Below are positions 1-21,879 of a DNA stretch of 64,000 bases, piece by piece; within the stretch, counting starts at the first letter, position 1, and each line of letters begins with the position of its first letter. Origin of the DNA: Microvelia longipes (Eukaryota; Arthropoda; Insecta; Hemiptera; Veliidae); the NCBI GenBank assembly GCA_018340805.1, contig JACMZG010001863.1, positions 28,885,954-28,949,953 on the forward strand. Direction: 5' to 3'. The position numbers were made by a program, and so were the translations under genes. The notes under the pieces were generated by a model. The model ran no database searches. It was given only the letters and a program-made list of their open reading frames with translations, and had not been told where the DNA came from.

Positions 1-459
1 TCATACTGGTTTCATTTGATTCAGCGTCCCAAAAATATAATTAACGACCTTTTTTCGGAAAAAAATTCCAACCCTTACTTCTGCATATTATTACAAATGC
101 TGCTGGTTCAGTATACCGTATTTATGACAAAATAAAATCTAGAAGTCTTTTTTTGCAATTCGGGAAATTGTTTTTACGCCATTAATCGGAAGCAAATTCA
201 AAAAACAAATTACTTGTTCGATTTAAAACTTAGCCTGCACATAGTACTGTATAAGAATAACAAATATGCTAAAGTTTCATTTCAATATCAGCATTAGTTT
301 GTATCGAATAACATAAATAGGTTTTTTTACTTTAAAAATTTTTTTTTAAAAAAATCTAATTGCGTATAAATTTGGTACACTTTGCTATGAATGAGAGAAG
401 TTAATTTCATTTTATACGGCTAGTATATTTAGAGTTTTTGTGAGGTCACTAAAAGCAGC
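1..459. other. AT-rich DNA, no gene seen
   Basis: Short ORFs only and no recognisable element. It is the left edge of the region upstream of the CRAL-TRIO gene. Confidence 0.5.
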
Positions 460-515
460 ATCTAGCGAAGTCAGTGCCAGGATGGGTGACCACCCATACG
501 AGCAACGCAAATCCG
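448..515 (+). repeat. 5S rRNA-like fragment (SINE3-like head?)
   Basis: The stretch AAGCAGCATC..GTCAGTGCC..GGATGGGTGACC follows the order and spacing of the 5S rRNA internal promoter (box A, intermediate element, box C). Box C GATGGGTGACC is intact. The 5' and 3' thirds of a 5S gene are missing, so this is a derived fragment and not an rRNA gene. It joins directly to sequence matching the inverted head of repeat family R1. From memory of insect 5S it is roughly 70% similar over about 50 nt. Confidence 0.45.
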
Positions 516-650
516 ATGACATACAACAATATAAATTTGGTGATTTTTATTTTCTAAGGACAAGCGAAGCGAGTCCAAAGTAGTGACATTGAGCTCATAG
601 CGGATCCAATATGACGAGATAATTTTAGAATTACCCCGTACACCTGTACC
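516..650 (-). repeat. R1 repeat family, head fragment
   Basis: Reading the minus strand gives the R1 head: 'accccgta', the GC-rich segment with 'ggactcgcttcgcttgtcc', and 'catcggatttgcg'. The same order occurs at 9655-9750, 41430-41530 and 61850-61935. Confidence 0.5.
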
Positions 651-1054
651 CGATATTTATTTCTTAAAACTGTTTTATATGTTCTTGATTTTATACTTTT
701 ATAAGAATTGGATGTTCCTTTGCAATGAGTTTAACACGCACTCACCTTACTTTTTCCGCCTGGTTGCTTCTTTTGACAGTTTCAGTGTCACAAGTCAATA
801 ATATTTGACTAGATATAACTAAATTATAAATTCAAATAGACAGATTTATAAATACATCTATAAATTGACATACCTAATTTAAAATATTTGACATCTATTT
901 AATTCGTTTATTCGAGTTGTTTCTTATATTGCCTTATATTTTTTATTATTATACGTTTTATCACATTACTTATAAACACAGCTATAATCTAAAATATATT
1001 TAAGTACATGAAACTTCTCCCGCCTGAGTGCAATTACTGGATAGTTTCTCTAAC

Positions 1055-1580
1055 ATACTTCACCAACTTGATGCACTTATTTATTACGTAAAGGTATACA
1101 CTTGTACCAAATTTTAACTCCATTGAATCTTTCCCGATTTTTACAATTTTAAAAAAACGTATTCAAGTTATATGATTAAAATTGAACTAATGCTGATAAT
1201 AAGACGAAACTTAGTACGTTTGTTAGTTTTATTAATGGCTACATGTGTGACAAATCTCTGTCCGATCGCAAGTTTTCCGTGTTTTTTCATTTTTTCTGAG
1301 TCATTATTGCGGGTTAATGACGTCATGAAAAATTATTTTCTGGATAGCACAACAAAACCTAAAGACTAAAAACCGTACAAAGTTTCAACTCTCTAGCATG
1401 AATACACTGGGAGGTATGATAATAACACACACACACATACATAAAGACAGACAATTGTCAAAAACCACTCAGGAAGCCTTAAAACATCTGAAACGGAAAT
1501 GTCTGGTGACATCCTGATTTCGGATTTTTTAGCTAACCCAATACTTTTCCTATACACCTACGGTATAATTGAGAAAATTT
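1055..1580 (+). repeat. R1 repeat family copy
   Basis: Segments seen in order: 'attacgtaaaggtatacact', 'actaatgctgataat', 'tcattattgcgggttaatga', 'tagcacaac', a short CA/CATA run near 1430, 'aaaaccactcaggaagcctt' and the end block 'cttttcctatacacctacgg'. The same blocks recur in this order many times in the window. There is no coding potential; the 65-residue ORF at 1172-1369 lies inside the repeat. Confidence 0.75.
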
Positions 1581-1855
1581 AAAAAACAGTTATTGTGAGA
1601 GCCGTAATTAAGGGTTCTAAAACACTTGTGTAAATTAAAACAGCTGTGCTAAATAATATGTTAGCATAAGCACATTAAATTTTAAAATTGGAATCACAAC
1701 ATCTCAAGTGACTATTCGAAAAACACCTTTAAAAGTATAAGAAGTGAATAATTTATTTTACATTTTTTTAGTATCCTAACAAGAGTAAATTTTTAAAGTA
1801 TTTGATAAAAAATATTTTAACATTTGAATAGCTGACACGGTGAGATAAGATCAAA

Positions 1856-12550
<10,695 letters not shown>

Positions 12551-12676
12551 GACTGATCATTTTGAAAAGTGATAACATTCTATAGGTTTTTGGTCAACTT
12601 TCAGAGTTAATCCACAGTTATAATTTAATTTAAAGCTGAGGCTGTTCTACAGGTTATATTTTACATAGCAGTTAAA

Positions 12677-12682
12677 AATAAA
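12677..12682 (+). terminator. Poly(A) signal of CRAL-TRIO gene
   Basis: AATAAA, 127 nt after the stop codon; another AATAAA-like site follows near 12737. Confidence 0.6.
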
Positions 12683-12739
12683 CCTTATCATTAATACCTT
12701 AATGCCCTTTTAATAATTTATATAAAATTAATAATAATA

Positions 12740-12875
12740 ATAAACGCGACACACACACTCACTCATACAGACATACTTTGTATGTCTGTATGACATACAG
12801 ATAAACCAATTAGAAGGATTTAAGGTACCTGAAGCGGATAATTCCGGTGACATCCCTGTTACAAATTTTTTCTCT
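12740..12875 (+). repeat. R1 tail fragment
   Basis: CA-rich run, 'catacagacatac' with a local palindrome (tacagacata/tatgtctgta) at 12765-12800, then 'cggataattccggtgacatc'. Confidence 0.6.
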
Positions 12876-12884
12876 TGTTGTTAA

Positions 12885-13335
12885 ACAAGAGGCCTTCGGA
12901 TTCTTTGTCACTCCGCGGTCTCGACACTTTGCGCTTTGAGCTGTCGAATTGATTTCAAACCTTATAGTCAGAAAACGTGATTTGTTGACATAATGTTAAA
13001 TGCGTCAATCGATAAAACCTGACTGATGCTGATAATAAATTTTAAACTTCATATATGTGAGCACCATACATATTGCGTAAAAATATTCAGCACGATCAAT
13101 CAATATTATGAAGTTTTAAGATTTTTTGAAATTTCGCTGAGTCATTATTGTGGGTTATTGACGTCACACATATGTCATAAGCAAAAGGGTTCGGAAAATT
13201 AATAAGGTCGATTTTCGTACCAAGTTTCATTTCTATTCGATAAACCGTTAGAATGTTATCGTGTTCCATAGAAACGTCTAGAAATAAAATCACGTGTATG
13301 CAAACATAGATTACAATAAATACATGCGTGAATGT
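12885..13335 (+). repeat. R1-related repeat
   Basis: 'aagaggccttcggattcttt', 'cgtgatttgttgacataatg', 'tgatgctgataata', 'gagtcattattgtgggttat', 'tcgtaccaagtttcatt' and 'gaaacgtctagaaataaaat'. Confidence 0.65.
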
Positions 13336-14175
13336 AGGAAAAGAGGCTCACAAGATAGTTAAAGTATATTATAAGATACGTTAAAAGAAGCATGTTTCGC
13401 TTGCTAGATTGTTGAGATTAAAAATTATATATAGTAATATTTATTTATTTATTTATTTATAAAATTTACGGACTAATGTCCTTTTGCAAATGATTCGCTT
13501 GCTTGGTTGATAAATTTCTTATTTAATATGTTTGAAGGAACTCGCTACGCTCGCTAAAGGTCTAAATAAATTGAAATATTTACTACAACAAAATAAATAA
13601 AATATTACATTATTTTTGTCAATATATTAACATTTAGTTTTAGTAAATCCCCACTCCTGTGTTTTGATGGACTCCTATATCAGACTTTTGTCAGAGATAG
13701 GAAAGAGGAGAAAGGGTGCTGAAAACTTATTATTGTTCACCAAAATTGGCAGCTTTGACTCTCATTGAAAAAATCCTGCGGACGCTCATAATCGTCCAAA
13801 TAATGTCATGTTTACCAATAGCTTAATCTAATCTATATTCAGTTATTGGATGGTGGGATGGTCTCAAAAAATGGGTATCTCGAATATATCTTATTTAAAT
13901 GCTTTTTATTATTATTATTACTTTTTATCTTATTAAAATTCAGGAATGTAAAAAAGAGGTAACATTATATTTATATACCATTGGATAAAATGAATAATTA
14001 TTAAATGAAATAATTAGTAACTAACCTAAATATCGATTTGTCTTTGACAACGCAACAGCTTCCATCTGTGAACAAAAAAACCAACAGATAGTTATAAACT
14101 TAGAGAATAGAACTTAAATAGATATAAAACTAATATAAATAAATATGATAATAGATTAAATAGATATGATAACAA
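13336..14175. other. AT-rich intergenic DNA, no gene seen
   Basis: Contains (TTTA)n at 13440-13462 and no other supported feature. Confidence 0.5.
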
Positions 14176-14179
14176 TTAT

Positions 14180-14355
14180 ATGTAATACCCATTTAGAGCC
14201 TCACAGCCCATCAGGGATAAACCCTTCGGGAACATCATAGGAGGTAGAGGCAACCGTTACGCTCAAAGTGAGAGTGTAACCTGGGATGCGAACTACGTGG
14301 TGTCAAAGGTCAGTATAAATACTGTTGCTCTAACGACCTTTACAACGGAGGCAAA
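14180..14355 (-). mobile_element. tRNA-derived SINE (family S1)
   Basis: On the minus strand a tRNA-like head with 'gtagttcgcatcccagg' (B-box) leads to 'gttcccgaagggtttatccc' and 'tgatgggctgtgaggctct', parallel to the + copy at 8462-8690. The tail is degraded. Confidence 0.68.
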
Positions 14356-14536
14356 TATTAACTAGGTAGTGTAAAGAATAAATATCTATTGAGAATCAAT
14401 TGGATGTATTCAACATGGAACATCCGCGTTATATTGCCTAAATACTTCTTCACTAAACCAAATATTTAAAGGTTGTTTAATATCAAATATAAAACAAACT
14501 GTTCTATACAAAATAAATACTAATATATTAATATAC

Positions 14537-14577
14537 TACACACACACACACACCACACACACACACACACATATATA

Positions 14578-14639
<62 letters not shown>

Positions 14640-14752
14640 TATATATATACTTTTTTTTTCGGACACAATGTAATGGGTGTGTCCGAAACATTGTCGGCAA
14701 AACAATGGAGACTAATACTAAAAATAATAATATATATATTATATAATATATA

Positions 14753-14799
<47 letters not shown>

Positions 14800-14802
14800 A
14801 TA
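14537..14802. repeat. (CA)n/(TA)n microsatellite cluster
   Basis: CA run 14539-14572, TA runs 14573-14650 and 14730-14802, broken by a unique piece containing 'ggacacaatgtaatggg' and its near inverse 'gtgtccgaaacattgtc'. Confidence 0.9.
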
Positions 14803-14805
14803 CTT

Positions 14806-16094
14806 GGTGGGTTCATTAAAGTGGTAAAAATCTAAAAATTTCACTAGTTTTTAGAGACCCTAAACCAGTTGTTGGCAGTATTAACTAGATAACCCTTTCT
14901 ACGTGACTTGGTTGCAATAAACGTTACTCAATTGGTTAAATCTACAGAATGAAACAATAGCAGGGTTTTTAAAACTTGATATTACAATAATTATGTCATG
15001 TCAACTTAGGGTTACAGGTCTTGATACAAAAAAGATTTCTTTACAATAGTTTCCCGGCTCTGTGGTGAATATAATAAAAGGTTTAGCACCGTGACATTAT
15101 TCTATTTATATTTAATATTCTTTTTATAGTAATAGTGATAAAATGAAAAGAAGGAAATAATAATAGTTAACAGTCAGTTGAAGAGTTTTCAAACCAACCT
15201 AAATGTGTGGTAATTATACTACAGTATATATTCCAGTTTGCTAATGGACATGGTTACAGTTAGGGAACATTTTTACAGGAACAATAAGAATTGGCTCCAG
15301 TTTGTATTTTGGGTGGAAAAAGTGAAACCGAGGGCAACCAATATTTTATAAAGAAATTTTCAAGTTGTTTCTTGTTTACTCCAGTAACATCCTTGCAAGT
15401 ATTTTATTGTTGGACTACAGTTTAAACCTAATATGATATTCACCAATACAGTTTAACTGCCGAATGAATCGAGTTTAAATTAGACATTAACTTATAAAGT
15501 TTAATATATTCGCAATGTTTATTAAGAATTATTTATCTAAAATTATCACACTAATTAATTGGGCACTTATAAAAAATAATAATTAACAAAAATGTTATGA
15601 CTGTTTACTAAAATTTGAAATTGTATTTTAGATTGTTTAAAATATTCAATATGGTAATTTACACCTTCTAATAGATATCACTTATTTGTAATTGTTATAG
15701 CGAACATATTTTTGTAATAAAAATAATCAAATATTGTTTTCACAAAACGCCAATTTATAATACACAAATCTTACTTAAAATATTATCAGTACTGATAACT
15801 TTATTAATCGTGATCAAAATTATTGATATTAGAGGAACTACATTCAATATTTTATTAAAAGTGTAGACAAACTTTTATAACGTACATCAAGAAATGTCAA
15901 AAGAAGCGGAGAGAACGATAACTAAAAATTAAATAAGACAAAAGGAATAGACCAAAATCAGTGTCGCCAACATAAAACACGAAAATCCTGAGTATAAGTT
16001 GAGTTTAAAGGAGATATTACAATTTACTTACGACGTTAATGACGTTACACAAACCTGATAATCTATATATAGGGTGTGTGCTCCCTAGCACACG

Positions 16095-16135
<41 letters not shown>

Positions 16136-17015
16136 TATATATATATCATATTTAATTTTATAAGTCATATTTTTCGAGGTTATGAGCCTTTAAATCGGAG
16201 TTTGGCCTTATTTCCGGGTCCGACTCCTGCCCATACACTTTTCCTATTGTGATTTTTTCATAGCGAATTCGCTAAAAATACAGAATTAGAGTAAACAGAG
16301 AAAACAGATAATTTAATGGTTGTCTGGTTTTATATAAAGGAAATATTTTACGGTTTTTAGTTTCTATAAGCACCTTGTAGTATTCTCAACAAAACAGGAA
16401 ATTTGGTAGTCAATAAATATTTGTATTTATTTGAAAAATTTTAAACAACTTGTTTATTCCCACTGACCCAAGAATATCTACAATATAAATTTGACTGCAT
16501 AAAATTCGGTATATTCAACTGAATTTATTTTCTTACTGCAAGGTTTTTGTCATTAGAGTGAGCCAGAAAAAAATGTTTAGGTCATAGAGAGTTAATTAAA
16601 CAGATTTATTTAAGTGATAACAAACGTCAACAATAAAATAAGAAATAGCTCCATACCAGGTTGAAAATATATAAATAAAATGACATTAGCAGAATAGTTT
16701 GTTGAGATTTATTTTATACATTTTTTAAAAAAATCAACGGAAAGCAATAAGTCTTGCGAGCGCTGTGCGAGAAAACTTATGAATTTATTAAAAACATATT
16801 TTAAATGCACGACTACGATTAATAGCTTTTAATTGAGCTATCAGAATATTCTATTTATGTTCCCTAAATATTCTGTTTGTATTCCCTAACTCGATGTATG
16901 TCGCCCAGTCCGAGTTCAAATAGTCAATTATATTTTTTCCGATCGTCTGGAAAGTTTGGGAATCCTGTTAGAAGAATTTAGACTTAAACACATCTTCGGA
17001 TAGTGATTACATTAG
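14806..17015. other. AT-rich intergenic DNA, no gene seen
   Basis: The only clear feature is a TA microsatellite at 16098-16146. Confidence 0.5.
16098..16146. repeat. (TA)n microsatellite
   Basis: About 48 bp of TA with one phase slip. Confidence 0.95.
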
Positions 17016-17079
17016 GTTTATGCCCAGCGGTCACCTACCATCTGGTTTAACTTTTATGGTCTAACAAAACTGAATATAT

Positions 17080-17300
17080 ACCTGCCATATTGAAACTAAA
17101 TTTGGTTCCTTTTATTTATTACCTAAAGGGATATATTTGTACCAAATTTCAACTCAATTAGATTTTTTTTATTTTCTACAGTCTTTTAAAAATGGATACA
17201 AATCATTAGTTGAAAATTAAACTAATGCGGATAATGGGATGAAACTTAGCAAATATGTTCTGGTTTTATAATATTAATGGTTTTATGAAATATACGATAA
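17080..17300 (+). repeat. R1 repeat copy (5' half)
   Basis: 'gggatatatttgtaccaaat', 'aactaatgcggataatgg' and 'gatgaaacttagcaaatatg'. It runs into the inverted-repeat block at 17285. Confidence 0.6.
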
Positions 17301-17428
17301 ACAATTATAACTACACGCAATAATGACACAGCGAAAATCTCAAAGATTCATAAAACGTGGAAAAATGTATCGAGATTTTGCTCACATGTAGTCATATAAT
17401 ATATGACTGTCATTATATATATATTATA

Positions 17429-17479
<51 letters not shown>

Positions 17480-17546
17480 ATATGATTCGAGATTTTTACT
17501 GTGTCATTATTGCGTGTAGTTTTAATTATTTATTGTATATTTCACT
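17285..17546. repeat. Inverted repeat flanking a TA microsatellite
   Basis: Left arm 'aactacacgcaataatgaca' recurs inverted as 'tgtcattattgcgtgtagtt' at about 17500. The arms are about 55 nt and the middle is mostly (TA)n. The arm sequence belongs to R1. Confidence 0.75.
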
Positions 17547-17884
17547 CTTAACACATAGCATTATCAAGCAAACATAAATTACATATCCTTTATAAAGCTA
17601 ACTTTGTCATAAAACTCTGAAAAATGGAAGTCCGTTATCATGTTCTAAAGTGAAAATCAAAATGTATCAGTGAAAAGATAATAAAATATTATCCATATCA
17701 CAAATTAATAAATTAATTAACTAAAGCAAATAAAAATAGTCATATGATTTTCACTATAGAGTCCATGATATCGGACGCCGTTATTCTGATTTTTATGACA
17801 AAGTTAGCTTTGTGACGGATATATAATTTATGTTTGCTTGATAAACGCTCTGTGATAAAAGTGAAGTATAGCAATTAATAATTA
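17543..17884. mobile_element. Foldback MITE
   Basis: Left 'atcaagcaaacataaattac' and 'aaagctaactttgtcataaa'; right 'tttatgacaaagttagcttt' and 'ataatttatgtttgcttgat'. Arms are about 110 nt around an AT-rich centre. Confidence 0.78.
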
Positions 17885-17922
17885 AAAGTACTATGAATAA
17901 GACAGCGCAAGTGGAGTAAATC

Positions 17923-18184
17923 TTAATAAAAAGCATCAGACTCTCCAAAAAATATATTTAAATAAGCAAACCGGCTTTCAACCCACAAAGGTCATCTTCA
18001 GGCCGGTGAGAAGAGAATCATTGAGCCTGTGAGTCCTTGCTAGTTATCAGTCGCAGTCATAACTAGCAAGGACTCACAGGCTCAATGATTCTCTTCTCAC
18101 CGGCCTGAAGATGACCTTTGTGGGTTGAAAGCCGGTTTGCTTATTTAAATATATTTTGTGGAGAGACTGATGCTTTTTATTAAT
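17923..18184. mobile_element. Near-perfect hairpin (foldback) element
   Basis: Arms of about 125 nt around a roughly 11-nt loop (cagtcgcagtc at about 18048-18058). They are almost identical and differ at only a few positions in the outer half. Arm landmarks are 'aagcatcag', 'ataagcaaaccggctttcaa', 'aaggtcatcttcaggccggt' and 'actcacaggctcaatgatt'. Both ends carry TTAA outside TAAAAAGC, compatible with a TTAA target site, though this is not proof of a piggyBac origin. Non-coding. Confidence 0.88.
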
Positions 18185-18239
18185 AATTAAAACCTGGTGT
18201 CTCATTAGTGGCCAATTTCTAGGATAATATTAAATTATG

Positions 18240-18525
18240 GAGACCTATAGAACAAATAATGTAATAAAAAAAATTCCGGATAGCACAACTAACCTAAAGA
18301 TTGGTTTTGGTACCAAGTTTCAATTCTATAGCATAAATATTATGCAAGCTACGATGATAACACAAACACACACATACATAAACAAATAGACATATTTGTG
18401 AAAACCACTAAGAAGGTCTTAAAAAACACTTGTAAGGGGTAATTTAGGGGAAATCCTGATTTCGAATTTTCACTAATATAATACTTTTCCTATACACCTA
18501 CGGCATAAATGAGGAAATGTGAACA
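18240..18525 (+). repeat. R1 repeat copy (3' half)
   Basis: 'ccggatagcacaacta', 'accaagtttcaattctatag', 'cacacacatacataaacaaa' and 'cttttcctatacacctacgg'. Confidence 0.72.
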
Positions 18526-18529
18526 ACTT

Positions 18530-19490
18530 TTAAACTATTTTCATTTTAAATACTTGATTTATACACACAGCTATGCTTAAAATATTAAGTATCATATAAA
18601 AAAAAATAAGAAAATAAAAACAGGATCACAGTGTTTTTATTCTAACATTAAATTCTGAAATAAACTGATAAGCTTTAGAAAAAGAGCTTTATAGAGATAA
18701 AAACATAAAAAAGTATTTTTATTTACGATGCGTAATTTCCAGAAGGAGGAAGGTAATATAAGGAAAGGGTCACAATATGTTAGACTACCAAGGACTTTTT
18801 TGAAAATTGGACTCAATAGAAATGACATCCAAGTCTTGTAGATTTTTATACTCGTGTACAAGAATAGCTGGATTTGGGACGAGGAAACCCTAAACTCTTT
18901 ATGTATCAGAAAAGTTGTACAACATTTGATAGCATTTCATAGGATCTTTAGTTCAGTATGGTTTCTAACAAAAGAAATTTCACACAATAGCCTTTATTAG
19001 TTGCAATGTCATCTTTTCCTTAAGTATCAAATATATTCCCTTATTCTAATCAAGCTCTTATTCAAAAACTGCAATCATCATTAATAACTTTTAAATAAAC
19101 TTTGTAAAGATACGGATTGAAATCAAACTTATATTCAAGTAGATAAAATAGTTTTCATCAAATGCCATCTAATAAAATTTAATCTTCCAGCAGTTGAATA
19201 AATAGAGGATGTCATGTTAAGAGCATTTCTGGCAAAGACACCAAAGTAATATGAAAAGTTTTGATTGTTTTCATTTCCAATCTGTATTGGTTACTTATAT
19301 TAAAGTGTCAATCATAAAAGCTTTTTCTCATTTAATATTGAATTCATGATATAGGATTTCATGCATTAATTTATCACTAATTACATTAAATGCATACATT
19401 CAGTACAATTAATTAATTAATCTTAACCTAACGGGTGGTACACATTAGATGAACCAATATTGAACTTTTAATAATAAGGGAATACAGGTC
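18530..19490. other. AT-rich intergenic DNA, no gene seen
   Basis: No conserved ORF or repeat boundary recognised; a 74-residue minus ORF (18637-18861) has no family resemblance. Confidence 0.45.
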
Positions 19491-19499
19491 ATAGAGTAT

Positions 19500-20005
19500 T
19501 GAAAATGGTTTCAACCCGCAGTAAATTGACTCTAGCGAGTTATTGTGGTAACTATTACGTAAATATGGTAATTGTGTTAACACTCCTGGTAACTTTAAAA
19601 GTTAAATTAGAGCATAACGTGTTATTGCGCCGATCCTAGACTATATAATACCTATATAAGACTGCATCTCATTCTTAGAAATTTAATAAAAGTATCCTCA
19701 CATTTTGTTACTTCTTTATATTGTCATTGCTTGACATACATCAAACCTTTTTGTTAAAATATATCTCGCAGTTTTTAACAAAAGTCTATGATATATGTCA
19801 AGCTATAGCATGATACAAAATAAACGGAATGTTGAGATATTGATATATAAGTTCCAATAATTTGATGCAGTTTCCAATATAGGCAATATTGCGGTATGTT
19901 CTAATTTAACTTTTTAAAATTACCAAAAGAGGTAACAAAATTACCGTATTAAAGTAATGGTTATTAAAATAATAATGGCAAAGAACATTTTCGAAAGTCT
20001 AGGGC
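19500..20005. mobile_element. Foldback MITE upstream of EcKL gene
   Basis: Left arm blocks 'aactattacgtaaatatgg', 'ggtaactttaaaagttaaat' and 'gcttgacatacatc' recur inverted as 'gatatatgtcaagc', 'atttaactttttaaaattacc' and 'taaagtaatggtt'. The arms span roughly 230 nt each with moderate divergence. It ends about 590 bp before the EcKL start and so lies in its likely promoter region. Confidence 0.72.
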
Positions 20006-20594
20006 CATGTAATTCTTTTTTTAAGGTTTTCATGTTGGTGCATCTGAAATGATCTATTAGGAATACGTGAAGTTATAAATAAATTTAAAACTTCAGCTTA
20101 AAAATAAGTTAAGTGAGTATATCCCAGCTAACAAATTAAAATTATTCGAAGATATTTAATCTGATTTGTAAAATGAAAAACCATACCAAAAATCAACATT
20201 TTTTAGTTAGTATTTGCTGAAGAGTTTGAGGTAGAGAAGAATAGTTATTATCATTTCTTTGTACCTGCCGATAATAACACAGTGGTTAGCTTTATAAAAG
20301 AATAAAAGAGGAAGTAGCCTCTATTATTTAGTAAAACAACGGATAATCAGGTAGTCCCACAAATATTTAATTATAAGCGTTACACAACGATGTAGTCATA
20401 TATTTGATAAAATAAGACATGAGTTGCCAAATGTAAATATACACAACTCAAGAGGCCTTGGAGACCAATTTAGATAATGCCATATCATGTAATCAAGAAC
20501 TAGTGAAAAAATGATTGAGCATCTAGTACACATCGAGCAGTAATACGAGCTGGTTTACCTTAGGTTAATAGAATTAAAAATAAATCTTTCGAAA

Positions 20595-21800
20595 ATGGTT
20601 GATACAAACACGACTTGGTTAAGTTCGGTGCTGGCGAAACATAGCCGCGATAACAGCATCGTTGATGTGCTCTCGGTTGAAACGGAACCGGGTTCAAATG
20701 TTGGTGACAACTATGCTAGCATCATCGTCAGAGCAATTTTAAAAGTTGTCTTGGGTTCAGGAAAAGTTACAACGAAAAGAGTCATATTGAAGAAAGCTCT
20801 TTCTGATGTGCCGCAAGAAATAGTTTTGGAAATGTCCGGTGCATTCAATTTAGAAGGAATAGTTTACGACAGAATATTATCTTCTTACAAAAGTTTGATG
20901 AATAAATATAACGTAGCATACGAGACATTTTGGCCAGAGTGCTTGTTCACATCTCATGATTTAATCATGTTTGAAGATTTAAGGACCATTGGATTTGCCT
21001 TGGGGCAAAGAAAAACCGGAGTCGATCCTCAACATGCAAACCTAGCTATAAAAAACTTAGCAAGACTTCATTCCATGTCATTAATAGCCATTTCATCGGG
21101 TCAAGTCTACCCGAAAACGTTACCCCCTTACATGATGGCTGAGGGAAATGTTCCTGATAAATTTTTTCGTGTTTCCTTAAAATCGTTTGCAAACGTTATT
21201 CGAGATAGTTGGGGACCCGAGTGGACCAAAGTAGAGAAAAAGATCAGATATTATTCGGAAAATATTATCAAAGTATTGCACGACTTGTACTTTGCTCCAC
21301 ATAAACTATCAGTGATATGCCACGGTGATTGCTGGGTCAATAATATGATGTTTAAATATGACGACCAAGGTGCTCCAATACAATTAAAATTCGTCGATTT
21401 TCAAATGTGCCACTACAACTCATACGGTTGGGATATAGCTTACTTCCTTCATACTAGTGTCCATCCTAAGTATATCTATTCTTGCTATGACGAATTTATC
21501 AAAACCTACTGTGACGAATTTACAAAAAATCTGGAAAGATTTAGTTATGACACTTCAGTAGCTCCAACTATCCAAGATGTTAAAGATGAGCTAACTCGCC
21601 TGCAACCGTTCGGTCTAGCCACAGCGTCAGGAATACTCCCTATAACTATGAATGCTTCTGATGTTAAAATAAGTTTAGACGAAATGTTAAATGAAGAAAG
21701 TGGGAAGTTCACGTTATTGTTCGAAGACCAATCATTCCAAGAAAAAATCCAGGATATGTTTCGCCAATTTTCATCTTTAGGCATGTTTGATCAGAACTAA
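20595..21800 (+). CDS. Ecdysteroid kinase-like protein (EcKL / CHK kinase-like)
   Basis: A single-exon 401-residue ORF of the EcKinase family (protein-kinase-like / aminoglycoside-phosphotransferase fold), of typical full length. Seen: a nucleotide-loop region PGSNVGDNYASIIVRA (about 32-47), RVILKKAL lysine strand (about 63-70), LIMFEDL (123-129), the catalytic loop HGDCWVNNMMF starting at His243 with Asp245, and the metal-binding DFQ at 268-270. The start ATG (GAAAATGG) is the first in frame. Family members phosphorylate ecdysteroid hormones or plant and insecticide metabolites; the substrate here is unknown. No signal peptide, so cytosolic. Codon use is richer in C/G third positions than the surrounding DNA, as expected for a live gene. 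The lack of introns could be ancestral or from retroposition; no poly(A) tail or flanking duplication was seen. Confidence 0.94.
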   Translation: MVDTNTTWLSSVLAKHSRDNSIVDVLSVETEPGSNVGDNYASIIVRAILKVVLGSGKVTTKRVILKKALSDVPQEIVLEMSGAFNLEGIVYDRILSSYKSLMNKYNVAYETFWPECLFTSHDLIMFEDLRTIGFALGQRKTGVDPQHANLAIKNLARLHSMSLIAISSGQVYPKTLPPYMMAEGNVPDKFFRVSLKSFANVIRDSWGPEWTKVEKKIRYYSENIIKVLHDLYFAPHKLSVICHGDCWVNNMMFKYDDQGAPIQLKFVDFQMCHYNSYGWDIAYFLHTSVHPKYIYSCYDEFIKTYCDEFTKNLERFSYDTSVAPTIQDVKDELTRLQPFGLATASGILPITMNASDVKISLDEMLNEESGKFTLLFEDQSFQEKIQDMFRQFSSLGMFDQN

Positions 21801-21863
21801 ATAACTTAGGAAGCTGGCTTGGCTGAAAACCAGAAGAAAACCTATTTATTTATAAAAATATTT

Positions 21864-21873
21864 AATAAATAAA
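21864..21873 (+). terminator. Poly(A) signals of EcKL gene
   Basis: Two overlapping AATAAA hexamers 64-73 nt after the stop codon. Confidence 0.65.
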
Positions 21874-21879
21874 ATATGG

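Noticed and set aside
448..515. Candidate 5S rRNA gene
   Set aside because: Only the internal promoter part is similar; the ends needed for a 5S molecule are absent.
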